DNA of 59,717 nt from Streptomyces roseicoloratus. Its GTDB lineage: Bacteria; Actinomycetota; Actinomycetes; Streptomycetales; Streptomycetaceae. The stretch spans positions 1 to 59,717 of the forward strand of contig NZ_SDOY01000007.1 in assembly GCF_004117935.1 (NCBI RefSeq). Direction: 5' to 3'. The first letter of the stretch is position 1, and each line of letters opens with the position of its first letter. The position numbers were made by a program, and so were the translations under genes. Below are positions 15,643 through 26,496 of this stretch, in pieces. The notes under the pieces were generated by a model. It saw only the letters and a program-made list of their open reading frames with translations, made no database searches and was not told where the DNA came from.

Positions 15643-16605
15643 CTATTGGCCGACTTGGTCATCATGAGCGGTATTTGAGGCAAGTGTATCCAATGTCCTT
15701 GTCTGTACCTCTCGTTCCGCCGCCGCCGTGACGAAAGCCGCCACGTTTTCTTGGCCAACGAGCCGCTCCACGGCGCGAATCGTCTCGGGAGGCAGGGGCA
15801 CCGAGCGCGGCTCGCGTTCGCCGAGGACGGCCGCGTCGGGCGACAGGTGGTACTGGAGGTGCCGGTTCGCGAAGATCCGCATGGCGCGGGCCAGTTCGGC
15901 GTCGACCGTCTGCTGCGCGAGCGGCCGGAGCCGGCGCACCAGGGTCGTCGCCTCGGCCGCTTCGGCCTCCGTCGGAGGCCGGTGCTCCAGATAGCGGGCG
16001 AAGACGTGCTCGGCGGTGAACTCCAGGAAACGGGCGGCGATGTGCTCGACCTGGCCCCGAAGTTCCCTCAGATGACCGGTGATCGCGGAGAGCGGGACGC
16101 CGGCCGCGTACAACTCGGCGGCCACGGCGAGCTCTTGGGGGCTGGGGACGAGGTACTCCTCGGTGTCCCGGTCCGGGATGCGCTCCAGCACGCCGAGCTC
16201 GATCGCCTCGCGGACGGCGTCCTCGTCGGGAGTGCCGCCGAAGCGGGCGTCCAGCTCGGCGCGGGAGATCCGGTCGGCCTCCTCGTCCGTCCACGGGCCG
16301 TCGACCTCGGCGACCAGACCGAGTACGCCGCCGAGCCCGCGCCCGGCGTCCCAGGCCTCCAGGAGCTCCTTGATGGAGGCCAGGGTGTAGCCGCGGTCGA
16401 GCAGGTCCGCGATCTGCCGCAGCCGGGCCAGATGGGTGTCCCCGTACACGTTCGACCGGCCGCGGCGCTCCGGGCGGGGCAACAGACCGCGGTCCTGGTA
16501 GGCGCGGATGGTCCGGACGGTGGCCCCGCTGTGATGGGCCAGGTCCTCGATCCGGTACTCCGGCTGTGCCGACGCCGACTGCTCGGACAATCCCGCTCCC
16601 ACCAC
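15643..16605 (-). CDS. MerR-family transcriptional regulator
   Basis: A 320-residue regulator. The N-terminal winged helix reads YRIEDLAHHSGATVRTIRAYQDRGLLPRPERRGRSNVYGDTHLARLRQI, followed by the usual LLDRGYTLASIKELLEAW dimerisation start. The long C-terminal region (about residues 110-320) is helical, with no metal-binding cysteines, so an organic ligand or protein partner is likelier than a metal. The first GTG of a GTG-GTG pair at 16605 is chosen because GAGAGGAG precedes it. Downstream on the same strand is nothing; upstream lies the EphD-like gene, 143 bp away across a repetitive G/C stretch, so it could regulate that gene. Confidence 0.88.
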   Translation of the reverse strand: MVGAGLSEQSASAQPEYRIEDLAHHSGATVRTIRAYQDRGLLPRPERRGRSNVYGDTHLARLRQIADLLDRGYTLASIKELLEAWDAGRGLGGVLGLVAEVDGPWTDEEADRISRAELDARFGGTPDEDAVREAIELGVLERIPDRDTEEYLVPSPQELAVAAELYAAGVPLSAITGHLRELRGQVEHIAARFLEFTAEHVFARYLEHRPPTEAEAAEATTLVRRLRPLAQQTVDAELARAMRIFANRHLQYHLSPDAAVLGEREPRSVPLPPETIRAVERLVGQENVAAFVTAAAEREVQTRTLDTLASNTAHDDQVGQ

Positions 16606-16619
16606 TCGCTCCTCTCGCC

Positions 16620-16745
16620 GTCGAGGGATCGTACGACCCGCCCCCCGCCCGCCCCGCCCGGGCCCCGCCGGCCCCGCCCGCGCCCGTCGCGGCGGTCCGG
16701 CCCGGGCCCGTCGCGGCGGTCCCGCCCGGACCGGGCCGATCCCGC
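16620..16745. repeat. G/C-rich repetitive gap with a duplicated segment
   Basis: The gap between the EphD-like gene and the MerR gene contains GCCCGTCGCGGCGGTCC twice in tandem, 30 bp apart, with flanking C-runs. It starts at the stop of the EphD-like gene and could act as its terminator. Confidence 0.45.
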
Positions 16746-16748
16746 CCC

Positions 16749-18584
16749 CTACGCCGGGGGCTTCACCCGGGCCAGGGCACGCAGCATGCGCGGGGAGAGC
16801 CGGGACAGCAGGTGGGCGCCGCGGGCCTCCGGCGTGACCGGGACGACCGCCTCGTCGCGGAGCACCGCGCGCAGGATCGCGTCCGCGACCTTCTCCGGCG
16901 GGTAGTTGCGCAGTCCGTAGAGCCGCGAGACCTTCTGCTGCCGCCGCTTCTCCTCGGCGGGGTCCGTCACCCCGGCGAACCGCGCGGTCGACGTGATGCC
17001 GGTGTTCACGATGCCCGGGCAGATCGCCGAGACGCCGATCCCCTGTTCCGCCAGCTCGGCCCGCAGGCACTCGCTCAGCATCAGCACCGCCGCCTTCGAG
17101 GTGCTGTACGCGGGCAGCGCGCGGGACGGCTGGAAGGCCGCCGCCGAGGCCGTGTTGACGATGTGGCCGCCCTGGCCGCGCTCGGCCATCTGCGCCCCGA
17201 AGACGCGGCAGCCGTGGATCACGCCCCACAGGTTGACGTCGAGGACCCGCTTCCACTCCTCGCTCGTGGTGTCCAGGAACGCACCGGTCAGCCCGATGCC
17301 GGCGTTGTTGACCAGCACGTCCACCACGCCGTACTCGCTCGCGACCCTCGCGGCGAGCTTCTCCATCGCCTGCTCGTCCGCGACGTCGACGGTCTCCGCC
17401 CACGCCTCGGGCGCGCCGATGAGCCGGGACATCTCCGCCGTACGGGCCGCGCCCTCGGCGTCCCGGTCCACCGCCACGACCCGGGCGCCGGCCTCCGCGA
17501 AGGCGAACGTGGTGGCGCGGCCGATGCCGCTGGCCGCGCCGGTCACCAGGACCAGCCGGCCGCCGAACCGCTCCGCGTACGCGGGACGGACCGTGCCCGC
17601 GGCGGCCGGCTTCGCCGCCCGGGCCGCCGGGTCCTCGTTCGCCTCGACGAACTCGGCTATCCAGGCCGCCAGTTGATCGGGACGCGTGCGCGGCACCCAG
17701 TGCTTGGCGGGCAGGGTGCGCCGGGTCAGGTCCGGCACCCAGTGGGCCAGGTCGTCGTAGAGCCGCTCTGACAGGAAGGCGTCGCCCGTGGGCGTGATCA
17801 GCTGCACGGGCGCGTGCGCGAAGGCGTCGGCCCGCGGCCGGGCCAGCCGGGAGCGGACGTTGTCCCGGTAGAGCCAGGCGCCGTGCGCCGCGTCGCTCGG
17901 CAGGGAGGACGTCGGGTAGTCGCCGGCGGGAACGCGCTCCAGCCGCTCCAGGAGCCGCGGCCAGCGCTTTCCGAGCGGCCCGCGCCAGGCGAGCTCGGGC
18001 AGCACGGGTGTGTGCAGCAGGTACACGTACCAGGACTTGGCGCCCTGGCCGAGGAGCTGGCCGACGCGGCGCGGGGTGGGCCGGGTCATCCGGCTCTTGA
18101 TCCAGTGCCCGAAGTGGTCGAGCGACGGTCCGGACATCGAGGTGAAGGACGCGATCCGGCCCTCGGCGCGCGGCACCGTCACGAACTCCCAGGACTGCAC
18201 CGAGCCCCAGTCGTGCCCGACGAGGTGGACCGGCCGGTCCGGGCTGACCGCGTCCGCGACGGCCAGGAAGTCGTCGGTCAGCTTCTCCAGGGTGAAGCCG
18301 CCCCGGAGCGGGACCGGCGCGGTCGACCGGCCGTGGCCCCGGACGTCGTACAGCACCACGTGGAAGCGGTCGGCGAGCCGTCGGGCGACCTCCGACCAGA
18401 CCTCCTTGGAGTCCGGGTAGCCGTGCACGAGCAGCACCGTCGGGCGGCTCGGGTCGCCCAGCTCGGCCACGCACAGCTCGATCCCGCCCGTGCGGACCCG
18501 GCGCTCCCGGGCCCCGTCGAGGCCCGCAGCCGTCGCCGGGCCCCTCTTCGTCCCCGTCACCGTCTCCCCGGTCTTGCCCGCCAT
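16749..18584 (-). CDS. EphD-like fusion: alpha/beta hydrolase plus short-chain dehydrogenase
   Basis: A 611-residue two-domain enzyme. Residues about 30-320 are an epoxide-hydrolase-type alpha/beta hydrolase: LLVHGYPDSKEVW, DVRGHGRS and the nucleophile elbow GHDWGS, where Asp is the nucleophile. Residues about 340-600 are an SDR: TGAASGIG coenzyme loop, NNAGIG, the Ser of TASAAAFQPS and the active-site YSTSK. This domain order is that of mycobacterial EphD, which acts on epoxy-mycolates; Streptomyces has no mycolates, so another lipid epoxide is likely. The start overlaps the upstream M24 gene by one base (TGATG), so the two are translationally coupled. Confidence 0.9.
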   Translation of the reverse strand: MAGKTGETVTGTKRGPATAAGLDGARERRVRTGGIELCVAELGDPSRPTVLLVHGYPDSKEVWSEVARRLADRFHVVLYDVRGHGRSTAPVPLRGGFTLEKLTDDFLAVADAVSPDRPVHLVGHDWGSVQSWEFVTVPRAEGRIASFTSMSGPSLDHFGHWIKSRMTRPTPRRVGQLLGQGAKSWYVYLLHTPVLPELAWRGPLGKRWPRLLERLERVPAGDYPTSSLPSDAAHGAWLYRDNVRSRLARPRADAFAHAPVQLITPTGDAFLSERLYDDLAHWVPDLTRRTLPAKHWVPRTRPDQLAAWIAEFVEANEDPAARAAKPAAAGTVRPAYAERFGGRLVLVTGAASGIGRATTFAFAEAGARVVAVDRDAEGAARTAEMSRLIGAPEAWAETVDVADEQAMEKLAARVASEYGVVDVLVNNAGIGLTGAFLDTTSEEWKRVLDVNLWGVIHGCRVFGAQMAERGQGGHIVNTASAAAFQPSRALPAYSTSKAAVLMLSECLRAELAEQGIGVSAICPGIVNTGITSTARFAGVTDPAEEKRRQQKVSRLYGLRNYPPEKVADAILRAVLRDEAVVPVTPEARGAHLLSRLSPRMLRALARVKPPA

Positions 18585-19444
18585 CAGGCCGCCGTCCCTT
18601 CCTCGTTCCAGCGCCGCACGTGCGGCAGGTCGTCGTCCAGCCAGAACGCGCTCTGCTCGGGGTCCCGGGAGTCGGTGACGACCAGGATCTCCTCGAACTT
18701 CGCGCCCGTCCCCCGGAAACCGAGGTGCGGTTCGACCGCCCACAGGCCCGGCCGGGGCGGGTGGTCGGAGAACGTGTACGGGGACCACAGCGGCGACCAG
18801 CCCTCGCGGTGGCCGTGCAGGGCGTCGCTCGCCAGGCCCTTGAGCGCCTGGGTGCCGAAGCCGAACAGCGTCGGCGACCAGCGGCGCTCCTTCACCCGGT
18901 CGATCTTGTGGGCGATCACGCCGAACGGATAGGCCCGGTGCCGGTTCGCGTATCCCTGGCGGACCATGAGCCGGTCCACGTCCTGGTAGATCTCGCGCAG
19001 CGGGCGGCGCTCGCGCACCTCGCGCAGGATCAGCTCGCGGTGCTCCCTCAGGTCGGCGAGCAGCTTGTCGTGGACCGGGTTGAGGCCCAGGCAGCCCGAG
19101 TAGCCGACGTCCGCCGTGTGGCCGCGGTGGACCGGGGCCATGTCGAGGATGAACGGCATGCCGGGCTCGAGCCGCCGGTTCGTCGGGAAGAACTGGAGCG
19201 GGACCTTGAAGCCGACGAAGGCCGTGCGGTCCCCGAACCAGGCGAAGGGCCGGTGGAACCAGTCCCGCACCCCCCGCGCGTACAGCCACTCGCGCTGCAT
19301 CCGCGCCGCCTCGCGCTCGGTCACACCCGGCCTGAGCTGCGCCGCGACGGCCTCTGCGCACGCGTACGCGAGCCGCTGGACGTCTCTGAACCCGCGCAGC
19401 TCCGCGGTGAGTTCGCGCGTCACTGCCGTACCTGCCGATGTCAT
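18584..19444 (-). CDS. M24-family metallopeptidase-like protein
   Basis: A 286-residue pita-bread-fold protein related to methionine aminopeptidase and aminopeptidase P. Five metal ligands can be traced: the Asp of FILDMAP, the Asp of TADVGYSG, the His of GVIAHKI, the Glu of LWAVEPHL and the Glu of FEEILVVT. It lacks the N-terminal domain of aminopeptidase P. It might be a dipeptidase or a creatinase-type hydrolase. Start options are GTG 19450 or ATG 19444. It is coupled to the EphD-like gene; the pairing suggests the substrate may not be a simple peptide. Confidence 0.82.
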   Translation of the reverse strand: MTSAGTAVTRELTAELRGFRDVQRLAYACAEAVAAQLRPGVTEREAARMQREWLYARGVRDWFHRPFAWFGDRTAFVGFKVPLQFFPTNRRLEPGMPFILDMAPVHRGHTADVGYSGCLGLNPVHDKLLADLREHRELILREVRERRPLREIYQDVDRLMVRQGYANRHRAYPFGVIAHKIDRVKERRWSPTLFGFGTQALKGLASDALHGHREGWSPLWSPYTFSDHPPRPGLWAVEPHLGFRGTGAKFEEILVVTDSRDPEQSAFWLDDDLPHVRRWNEEGTAA

Positions 19445-19655
19445 GGCCACCCGCCCGTCCCGTGTGAGCGCCCGACTGCGCTACGCGTCCGTAACTTGCC
19501 ATCGATGAATGTGACAATGCGCGGCGGCTGCGTCAAGAGGTGTGCACGGGCCTGGGGAAAACGAGACCTTGGTCGCGGCTCCCTTACGGGTTCGTACATC
19601 TGGAGTCGGACACGGACCGAGCCGTTGGGCTGACGACTGCTGTGGCCCACGCCAC

Positions 19656-19661
19656 TACCGT
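19656..19661 (+). promoter_or_regulatory. -10 hexamer TACCGT, probable leaderless promoter
   Basis: TACCGT lies 7 nt before the GTG of the first ABC gene; there is no ribosome binding site in between. Confidence 0.45.
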
Positions 19662-19668
19662 CGTAGGC

Positions 19669-20631
19669 GTGACTGTGATCGCGACCGAAAGCCTCAGCAA
19701 GCGGTTCCCCCGGGTGACCGCTCTCGACCGGCTCTCCCTGGACATCGGGCCCGGTGTGACCGGACTGGTGGGTGCCAACGGAGCCGGCAAGTCCACCATG
19801 ATCAAGATCCTCCTGGGTCTGTCCCCGGCCACGGAGGGCCGCGCCGAAGTCCTCGGACTCGACGTCGCGACCTCCGGCCCGCAGATCCGTGAGCGCGTCG
19901 GCTACATGCCGGAGCACGACTGCCTGCCGCCCGACGTCTCGGCCACCGAGTTCGTCGTCCACATGGCACGCATGTCCGGCCTGCCCGCCACCGCCGCCCG
20001 CGAGCGGACCGCGGACACCCTGCGCCACGTCGGCCTGTACGAGGAGCGCTACCGCCCGATGGGCGGCTACTCGACCGGCATGAAGCAGCGCGTGAAGCTC
20101 GCGCAGGCGCTGGTGCACGACCCGCAGCTGGTCCTGCTCGACGAGCCGACCAACGGACTCGACCCGGTCGGCCGCGACGACATGCTCGGCCTCATCCGCC
20201 GGGTCTGGACGGACTTCGGCATCTCGGTCCTGGTCACCTCGCACCTGCTCGGCGAGCTGGAGCGCACCTGCGACCACGTCGTCGTCATCGACGGCGGCCG
20301 GCTGCTCCGCTCCAGCTCCACCAGCGACTTCACCCGCTCCACCACGACCCTCGCGGTCGAGGTCACCGACTCCGACGCCCACCCCGACGGCACGGAGGCG
20401 CTGCGCGCGGCCCTCACCGCCGCCGGCGTCGCCCTGCACCCGGGCGTGGAGGACGGCCTGCCGGGCGCCGGGCACATCCTGCTCCTGGAGGCCTCCGGCG
20501 AGGAGACCTACGACCTCGTCCGCGACACCGTCGCCGGCCTCGGCCTCGGCCTGGTGCGCATGGAGCAGCGCCGCCACCACATCGCCGAGGTCTTCACGAC
20601 GCAGCAGCAGGAGGAGGTGCCGGCGCGATGA
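19669..20631 (+). CDS. ABC transporter ATP-binding protein (first of the operon)
   Basis: A 320-residue ATPase. Walker A is GANGAGKST near residue 40, the signature YSTGMKQRVKLAQAL near 130, Walker B LVLLDEPTNGLDP near 148, and the switch histidine lies in VTSHLLGE. A C-terminal extension of about 100 residues follows. The start at GTG 19669 gives the usual MIATESLSKRF-type beginning; codons upstream do not look protein-like. The frame overlaps the permease gene by ATGA. With the next three genes it forms an exporter of the ABC-2/CcmA type, with no solute-binding protein; the cargo is unknown. Confidence 0.92.
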   Translation: MTVIATESLSKRFPRVTALDRLSLDIGPGVTGLVGANGAGKSTMIKILLGLSPATEGRAEVLGLDVATSGPQIRERVGYMPEHDCLPPDVSATEFVVHMARMSGLPATAARERTADTLRHVGLYEERYRPMGGYSTGMKQRVKLAQALVHDPQLVLLDEPTNGLDPVGRDDMLGLIRRVWTDFGISVLVTSHLLGELERTCDHVVVIDGGRLLRSSSTSDFTRSTTTLAVEVTDSDAHPDGTEALRAALTAAGVALHPGVEDGLPGAGHILLLEASGEETYDLVRDTVAGLGLGLVRMEQRRHHIAEVFTTQQQEEVPAR

Positions 20632-21542
20632 GCACCCAGGCCCCCGGGCCCGTCCAGGCCCCCGAGGACAGCCGGATCCACAACATCGGCTACCGCAGCT
20701 ACGACGGACCGCGGCTCGGCCGCGCCGCCGCCCGCCAGGCGCTGTTCTCGCAGTCGCTGCGCGGCGCGTACGGTCTCGGCCGCAGCGCCAAGTCCAAGGT
20801 GCTGCCGATGCTGCTGTTCGCGGTGATGTGCGTGCCCGCGCTGATCATCGTCGCGGTCGCCGTGGTCACCAAGGCCTCGAAGCTGTCGATCGAGTACACG
20901 CAGTACGCGGTCTTCCTCCAGATGGTCATCGCCATCTACGTGGCGTCCCAGGCCCCGCAGTCCGTCTCGCGCGACCTGCGCTTCCGGACCGTGCCGCTGT
21001 ACTTCGCCCGCCCGATCGAGCGCGCGGACTACGTCCTCGCGAAGTACGGGGCGATGGCCTCGGCGCTGTTCCTGCTCACGGCCTCCCCGCTGCTGATCCT
21101 CTGGATCGGCTCGCTGCTCGCCAAGATGGACTTCTGGGAGCAGACGCAGATGTTCGGTCAGGGACTCGTCTCGGTGGCGCTGCTGTCGCTGCTGTTCGGC
21201 GGCATCGGCCTCGTCATGGCGGCCCTCACGCCGCGCCGCGGCTTCGGCGTCGCCGCCGTCATCGCCGTCCTGGTGATCTCCTACGGTGCGGTCACCACCC
21301 TCCAGGGCATCGCGTACGGCACGGAGAACGTCGGCGCCGTCAAGTGGATCGGCCTGTTCTCGCCGATCACCCTCATCGGCGGCGTGCAGGACGCCTTCCT
21401 CGGCGCGCCCACCCAGGCGCCGGGCGGGGAGGCCGCGGCGACCGGCACCGCGGCCGGCGTGGTCCATCTGCTGGTCGTCCTCGCGCTCATCGCCGGCTCG
21501 TACGCCGTGCTGATGCGCCGCTACCGAAAGGTCGGGCTGTGA
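20628..21542 (+). CDS. ABC transporter permease (ABC-2 type)
   Basis: A 304-residue membrane protein with about six hydrophobic segments: LPMLLFAVMCVPALIIVAVAVV, the YAVFLQMVIAIYVASQ region, SALFLLTASPLLILWIGSLL, VALLSLLFGGIGLVMAAL, GVAAVIAVLVISYGAV and a C-terminal VVHLLVVLALIAGSYAVL. The cytoplasmic N-terminus includes IHNIGYRSYDGPRLGR, common in actinobacterial exporters of this kind. Its ATG overlaps the stop of the ATPase gene, so the two are made together. Confidence 0.9.
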   Translation: MSTQAPGPVQAPEDSRIHNIGYRSYDGPRLGRAAARQALFSQSLRGAYGLGRSAKSKVLPMLLFAVMCVPALIIVAVAVVTKASKLSIEYTQYAVFLQMVIAIYVASQAPQSVSRDLRFRTVPLYFARPIERADYVLAKYGAMASALFLLTASPLLILWIGSLLAKMDFWEQTQMFGQGLVSVALLSLLFGGIGLVMAALTPRRGFGVAAVIAVLVISYGAVTTLQGIAYGTENVGAVKWIGLFSPITLIGGVQDAFLGAPTQAPGGEAAATGTAAGVVHLLVVLALIAGSYAVLMRRYRKVGL

Positions 21543-21594
21543 TGGCCGCCCTCCCGTCGCCCACCACCACCTCTCCACAGAACGGGCCGCGCCG

Positions 21595-22509
21595 ATGAGC
21601 ACTCTTACCGTCGACCACGCCTCGCGCTGGTTCGGCAACGTCGTGGCCGTCAACGACGTCACCATGACCGTCGGCCCGGGCGTCACCGGCCTCCTGGGCC
21701 CCAACGGCGCCGGGAAGTCGACCCTGATCAACATGATGGGCGGCTTCCTCTCGCCCTCGACCGGCACCGTCACCCTCGACGGCGCGGCGATCTGGCGCAA
21801 CGAGTCGGTCTACCGGCAGATCGGTGTCGTCCCCGAGCGCGAGGCGATGTACGACTTCCTCACCGGACGCGAATTCGTCGTCGCCAACGCCGAGTTGCAG
21901 GGCCTCGGCGACGCGGAGGCCCAACGGGCCCTCGCCACGGTGGAGATGGAGTACGCGCAGGACCGCAAGATCTCCACGTACAGCAAGGGCATGCGGCAGC
22001 GCGTGAAGATGGCCTCGGCCCTCGTCCACGAGCCGTCGGTGCTGCTGCTCGACGAGCCCTTCAACGGCATGGACCCGCGCCAGCGCATGCAGTTGATGGA
22101 CCTGCTGCGCCGCATGGGCGCCGACGGACGCACCGTGCTGTTCTCCTCGCACATCCTGGAGGAGGTCGAGCAACTCGCCTCCCACATCGAGGTGATCGTC
22201 GCCGGACGGCACGCGGCCTCCGGCGACTTCCGCCGCATCCGCCGGCTGATGACCGACCGCCCGCACCGCTATCTCGTCCGCTCCAGCGACGACCGGGCAC
22301 TGGCCGCCGCGCTGATCGCCGACCCGTCCACGGCCGGCATCGAGGTCGAGCACGGCGCCGAGGGCGGACTGCGCATCCAGGCCGTGGACTTCGGCCGGTT
22401 CACCGAACTGCTGCCGAAGGTCGCCAAGGAGCGCGGCATCCGGCTGCTCACGGTCTCGCCCTCGGACGAGTCCCTCGAATCCGTCTTCTCGTATCTCGTA
22501 GCGGCCTGA
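21595..22509 (+). CDS. ABC transporter ATP-binding protein (second)
   Basis: A 304-residue ATPase. [17 protein letters not shown] (Walker A near residue 38), [33 protein letters not shown] and [15 protein letters not shown] are all intact. It shares the CcmA-type layout of the first ATPase but is clearly divergent, so the operon encodes a pair of ATPases and a pair of permeases. That suggests either one heteromeric exporter or two. Confidence 0.92.
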   Translation: MSTLTVDHASRWFGNVVAVNDVTMTVGPGVTGLLGPNGAGKSTLINMMGGFLSPSTGTVTLDGAAIWRNESVYRQIGVVPEREAMYDFLTGREFVVANAELQGLGDAEAQRALATVEMEYAQDRKISTYSKGMRQRVKMASALVHEPSVLLLDEPFNGMDPRQRMQLMDLLRRMGADGRTVLFSSHILEEVEQLASHIEVIVAGRHAASGDFRRIRRLMTDRPHRYLVRSSDDRALAAALIADPSTAGIEVEHGAEGGLRIQAVDFGRFTELLPKVAKERGIRLLTVSPSDESLESVFSYLVAA

Positions 22510-22523
22510 AAGGAGCCTGACCG

Positions 22524-23243
22524 ATGTACAACCCCACCGTCGCCCGGCTCACCTACCGGGCCCTCCTCGGCCGCCGGCGGGCGCTGATCCTCTTCGCGCT
22601 GCCCGCGCTGCTCATCCTGATCGCCGCCGCCGTCCGCGCCTTCAACGGAGCCGACGACCAGGTCGCGGCCGACGTCCTCGGCGGCTTCGCGCTCGCCACC
22701 ATGGTGCCGCTGATCGGCGTGATCGCCGGCACCGGCGCGATCGGACCGGAGATCGACGACGGATCGATCGTCTACCTCCTCTCCAAGCCCGTGAAGCGGC
22801 CCGAGATCATCTTCACCAAGCTGATCGTCGCCATCGCCGTGACGATGGTCTTCTCGGCCGTGCCCACGCTGATCGCCGGCTTCGTCCTCAACGGCAACGG
22901 GCAGCAGGTCGCCGTGGCGTACACGGTGGCGGCCCTGGTGGCCTCCATCGCGTACAGCGCGCTGTTCCTGCTGCTCGGCACGGTCAGCCGGCACGCCGTG
23001 GTGATCGGCCTGGTCTACGCCCTGGTGTGGGAGACCCTGTTCGGCTCCCTCATCGAGGGCGCCCGCACCCTCAGCGTCCAGCAGTGGGCGCTGGCGCTGG
23101 CCGAGAAGGTCACCGGCGACAGCCTGATCAGCTCCGACGTGTCCCTGCCGACGGCGGTCACACTGCTGGCCGCCGTCACGGTCGGCGCGACCTGGTTCGC
23201 CGGCCGCAAGCTGCGCACGCTGACCCTGGCGGGCGAGGAGTAG
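22524..23243 (+). CDS. ABC transporter permease (second)
   Basis: A 239-residue membrane protein with six predicted helices: [98 protein letters not shown] and the C-terminal [20 protein letters not shown]. The segment [23 protein letters not shown] is the coupling-helix region typical of ABC-2 permeases. The ATG at 22524 follows AAGGAG. A strong terminator ends the operon. Confidence 0.9.
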   Translation: MYNPTVARLTYRALLGRRRALILFALPALLILIAAAVRAFNGADDQVAADVLGGFALATMVPLIGVIAGTGAIGPEIDDGSIVYLLSKPVKRPEIIFTKLIVAIAVTMVFSAVPTLIAGFVLNGNGQQVAVAYTVAALVASIAYSALFLLLGTVSRHAVVIGLVYALVWETLFGSLIEGARTLSVQQWALALAEKVTGDSLISSDVSLPTAVTLLAAVTVGATWFAGRKLRTLTLAGEE

Positions 23244-23309
23244 CGGGCACCCGGGACCGCCGGCACCGACTCCCGGCACCCGGCCCGCCGTCCTGGCCCC
23301 GGCCCGCCA

Positions 23310-23411
23310 CCCGGCGCCCGTCACCAGGCCCTCCTGCCCAGGCCCTCCTGCCCAGGCTCTCCCGCCCCGGCCCTCCTGCCCCGGCCCGCCCGGCCCGGGC
23401 AGGAGGGCCGG
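23310..23411 (+). terminator. Repeats and strong terminator after the ABC operon
   Basis: The 240-bp gap before lpdA holds several copies of a GGCCCTCCTGCCC-like word (about 23330-23381). The last copy pairs with an inverted copy: CCGGCCCTCCTGCCC (23367-23381) with GGGCAGGAGGGCCGG (23397-23411), a perfect 15-bp stem around a 15-nt loop. Confidence 0.75.
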
Positions 23412-23485
23412 ACTACTGTTGCCTCGTACGGGGGCACCTGGACTCGTACGCGGACCGAACACCCTCACCACCTCGGGAGTCAGTC

Positions 23486-24889
<1,404 letters not shown>

Positions 24890-24901
24890 GGTTTTCCCTG
24901 A

Positions 24902-24923
24902 TATCACCCGGTCCTGGGTGATA
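24902..24923. terminator. Hairpin after lpdA
   Basis: TATCACCC and GGGTGATA form an 8-bp stem with a 6-nt loop, 13 bp after the lpdA stop and just ahead of the rhomboid-like gene. It could be a terminator for lpdA or an operator of the next gene. Confidence 0.55.
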
Positions 24924-24934
24924 GGCACGGATAT

Positions 24935-25612
24935 GTGCCGAGCAAAACCTCCTCGTACGCGCAGGGTGTTCCGGGTGGCGAACCGTCCCGGCCGATCAGG
25001 TCGTGGGTGTGTTCGTCACCCGGCACGCATCTCTGGCTGCTCGTCATCGCGATCACCAGTCTGGTCATCGCGCTTTCCCCGGAAGGCGTCGAGCACTATC
25101 TGCTGCACCGCAACAGCAGCAATCTGTACGAGCTCTCCCGGCACCCGATGCGCGCCCTGATCGGCAGCGGATTCTGGATCCGGAATCCGGCGAGCCTGCC
25201 TTTCTACGCGGTTCTCTTCGAGGTCTTCCACGCGCCGGTCGAACGCCGGCTCGGCACCGTGAAATGGCTGGTCGTCGTCGCCACGGCGCATGTCGCGGCC
25301 ACGCTCATCAGTCAGAAGGCGGTCCTCGAGGCGATCCGGGACCACGACGTGCCGCGCAGCATGGCGCACGTCGTGGACATCGGGGTGAGCTACGGCCTCG
25401 CCGCCTCGGTCGGCATCCTCACCTACCGGCTGCCGCGCCCGTGGCGCTGGTTCTACCTCGCCGGCGCGGTCGCCTTCTTCGCCGTGCCGCTGGTCACCGA
25501 CCGCACGTACACGGACCTCGGACACGCGATCTCGCTCGCGATCGGGCTGGCGTTCTGGCCGCTCACGCGCGATAAACCGGTGGTCGGCAGACCGCGGCCG
25601 AGCGCACACTGA
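24935..25612 (+). CDS. Rhomboid-like membrane protein
   Basis: A 225-residue protein with about six transmembrane segments, beginning THLWLLVIAITSLVIALSP near residue 31. The region HRNSSNLYELSRHPMRALIGSGFWI and the second half VKWLVVVATAHVAATLISQ, VVDIGVSYGLAASVGILTY and YTDLGHAISLAIGLAFWPL fit actinobacterial rhomboid-related proteins. The usual protease serine motif GxSG is absent; the nearest match, DIGVSYG, has Ser and a later His (GHAIS), so activity is uncertain. The GTG start at 24935 has no convincing ribosome binding site; a start a few codons later is possible. Confidence 0.75.
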   Translation: MPSKTSSYAQGVPGGEPSRPIRSWVCSSPGTHLWLLVIAITSLVIALSPEGVEHYLLHRNSSNLYELSRHPMRALIGSGFWIRNPASLPFYAVLFEVFHAPVERRLGTVKWLVVVATAHVAATLISQKAVLEAIRDHDVPRSMAHVVDIGVSYGLAASVGILTYRLPRPWRWFYLAGAVAFFAVPLVTDRTYTDLGHAISLAIGLAFWPLTRDKPVVGRPRPSAH

Positions 25613-25683
25613 CGGTACGGAACGGGGCGGCCGCTTCGAGCGCGCGGAGGCGAACCGCGCGGGCCGCCCCGCTTTCCGTACCG
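25613..25683. terminator. Bidirectional terminator
   Basis: CGGTACGGAA plus CGGGGCGGCC pair with GGCCGCCCCG plus TTCCGTACCG, a 20-bp stem with a 2-nt bulge and a G/C-rich loop. It sits exactly between the convergent rhomboid-like and HAD genes. Confidence 0.8.
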
Positions 25684-25689
25684 GAACCG

Positions 25690-26496
25690 CTACGCGTCCA
25701 GCAGGCGCTCCAGGACGACGGCGATGCCGTCCTCCTCGTTCGAGGCGGTCACCTCGTCCGCCACCGCCTTCAGCTCCCCGTGGGCGTTGGCCATGGCCAC
25801 GCCCCGGGCCGCCCAGCCGAACATCGGGATGTCGTTGGGCATGTCGCCGAAGGCGATCGTCTCCTTCGCCTTCACGCCGAGCCGCCGCGCGGCCAGCGAC
25901 AGACCGGTCGCCTTGCTGAGGCCGAGCGGCACGATCTCCACGATGCCCGGACCGGCCATGACGACGTCGACGAGCCCGCCGATGGTCTCCTTGGCGATCC
26001 GGGTCAGCTCGTCGTCGCCCAGCGTCGGGTGCTGCACGTAGAGCTTGGTGAGCGGCGCCGACCACAGCTCGGCCGGGTCCTCGTACGGCACGTACGGCAG
26101 CGGGCCCTCCTGGACCCGGTAGCCGGGTCCGATGAGGACCTCGCCCTCCAGGCCGTCGCGGCTGGCGGCCAGCGCCAGCGGCCCGACCTCCGCCTCGATC
26201 TTGGAGAGCGCCAGGCCGGCCAGCTGCCGGTCGAGGGTCAGCGAGGTCAGCAGCCGGTGCTCACCGGCGTGGTAGACCTGCGCGCCCTGCCCGCACACCG
26301 CAATCCCCTCGTAGCCGAGGTCGTCGAGGATGTGACGGGTCCAGGGCACGGCCCGCCCGGTCACGACGATGTGCGCCGCCCCGGCCTCGGTGGCCGCGGC
26401 GAGCGCGGCGCGGGTCCGGGCCGAGACGGACTCGTCGGCCCTGAGCAGGGTGCCGTCGAGGTCGGTCGCCACCAGGCGGTAGGGGAAGGCGCTCAC
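25690..26496 (-). CDS. Cof-type HAD-IIB phosphatase (second copy)
   Basis: A 268-residue phosphatase. The N-terminus [18 protein letters not shown] holds motif [17 protein letters not shown] is motif [18 protein letters not shown] and [28 protein letters not shown] carry motifs III and IV. It is a paralogue of the enzyme at 12125-13003. The GTG start overlaps the serS stop by 4 bases (GTGA), so it is translationally coupled to seryl-tRNA synthetase. The substrate is unknown. Confidence 0.9.
   Translation of the reverse strand: MSAFPYRLVATDLDGTLLRADESVSARTRAALAAATEAGAAHIVVTGRAVPWTRHILDDLGYEGIAVCGQGAQVYHAGEHRLLTSLTLDRQLAGLALSKIEAEVGPLALAASRDGLEGEVLIGPGYRVQEGPLPYVPYEDPAELWSAPLTKLYVQHPTLGDDELTRIAKETIGGLVDVVMAGPGIVEIVPLGLSKATGLSLAARRLGVKAKETIAFGDMPNDIPMFGWAARGVAMANAHGELKAVADEVTASNEEDGIAVVLERLLDA

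Noticed and set aside
18584..19444. Methionine aminopeptidase.
   Set aside because: The M24 ligands are present, but length and flanking motifs differ and the gene is coupled to an EphD-like enzyme, so only the broad family is claimed.
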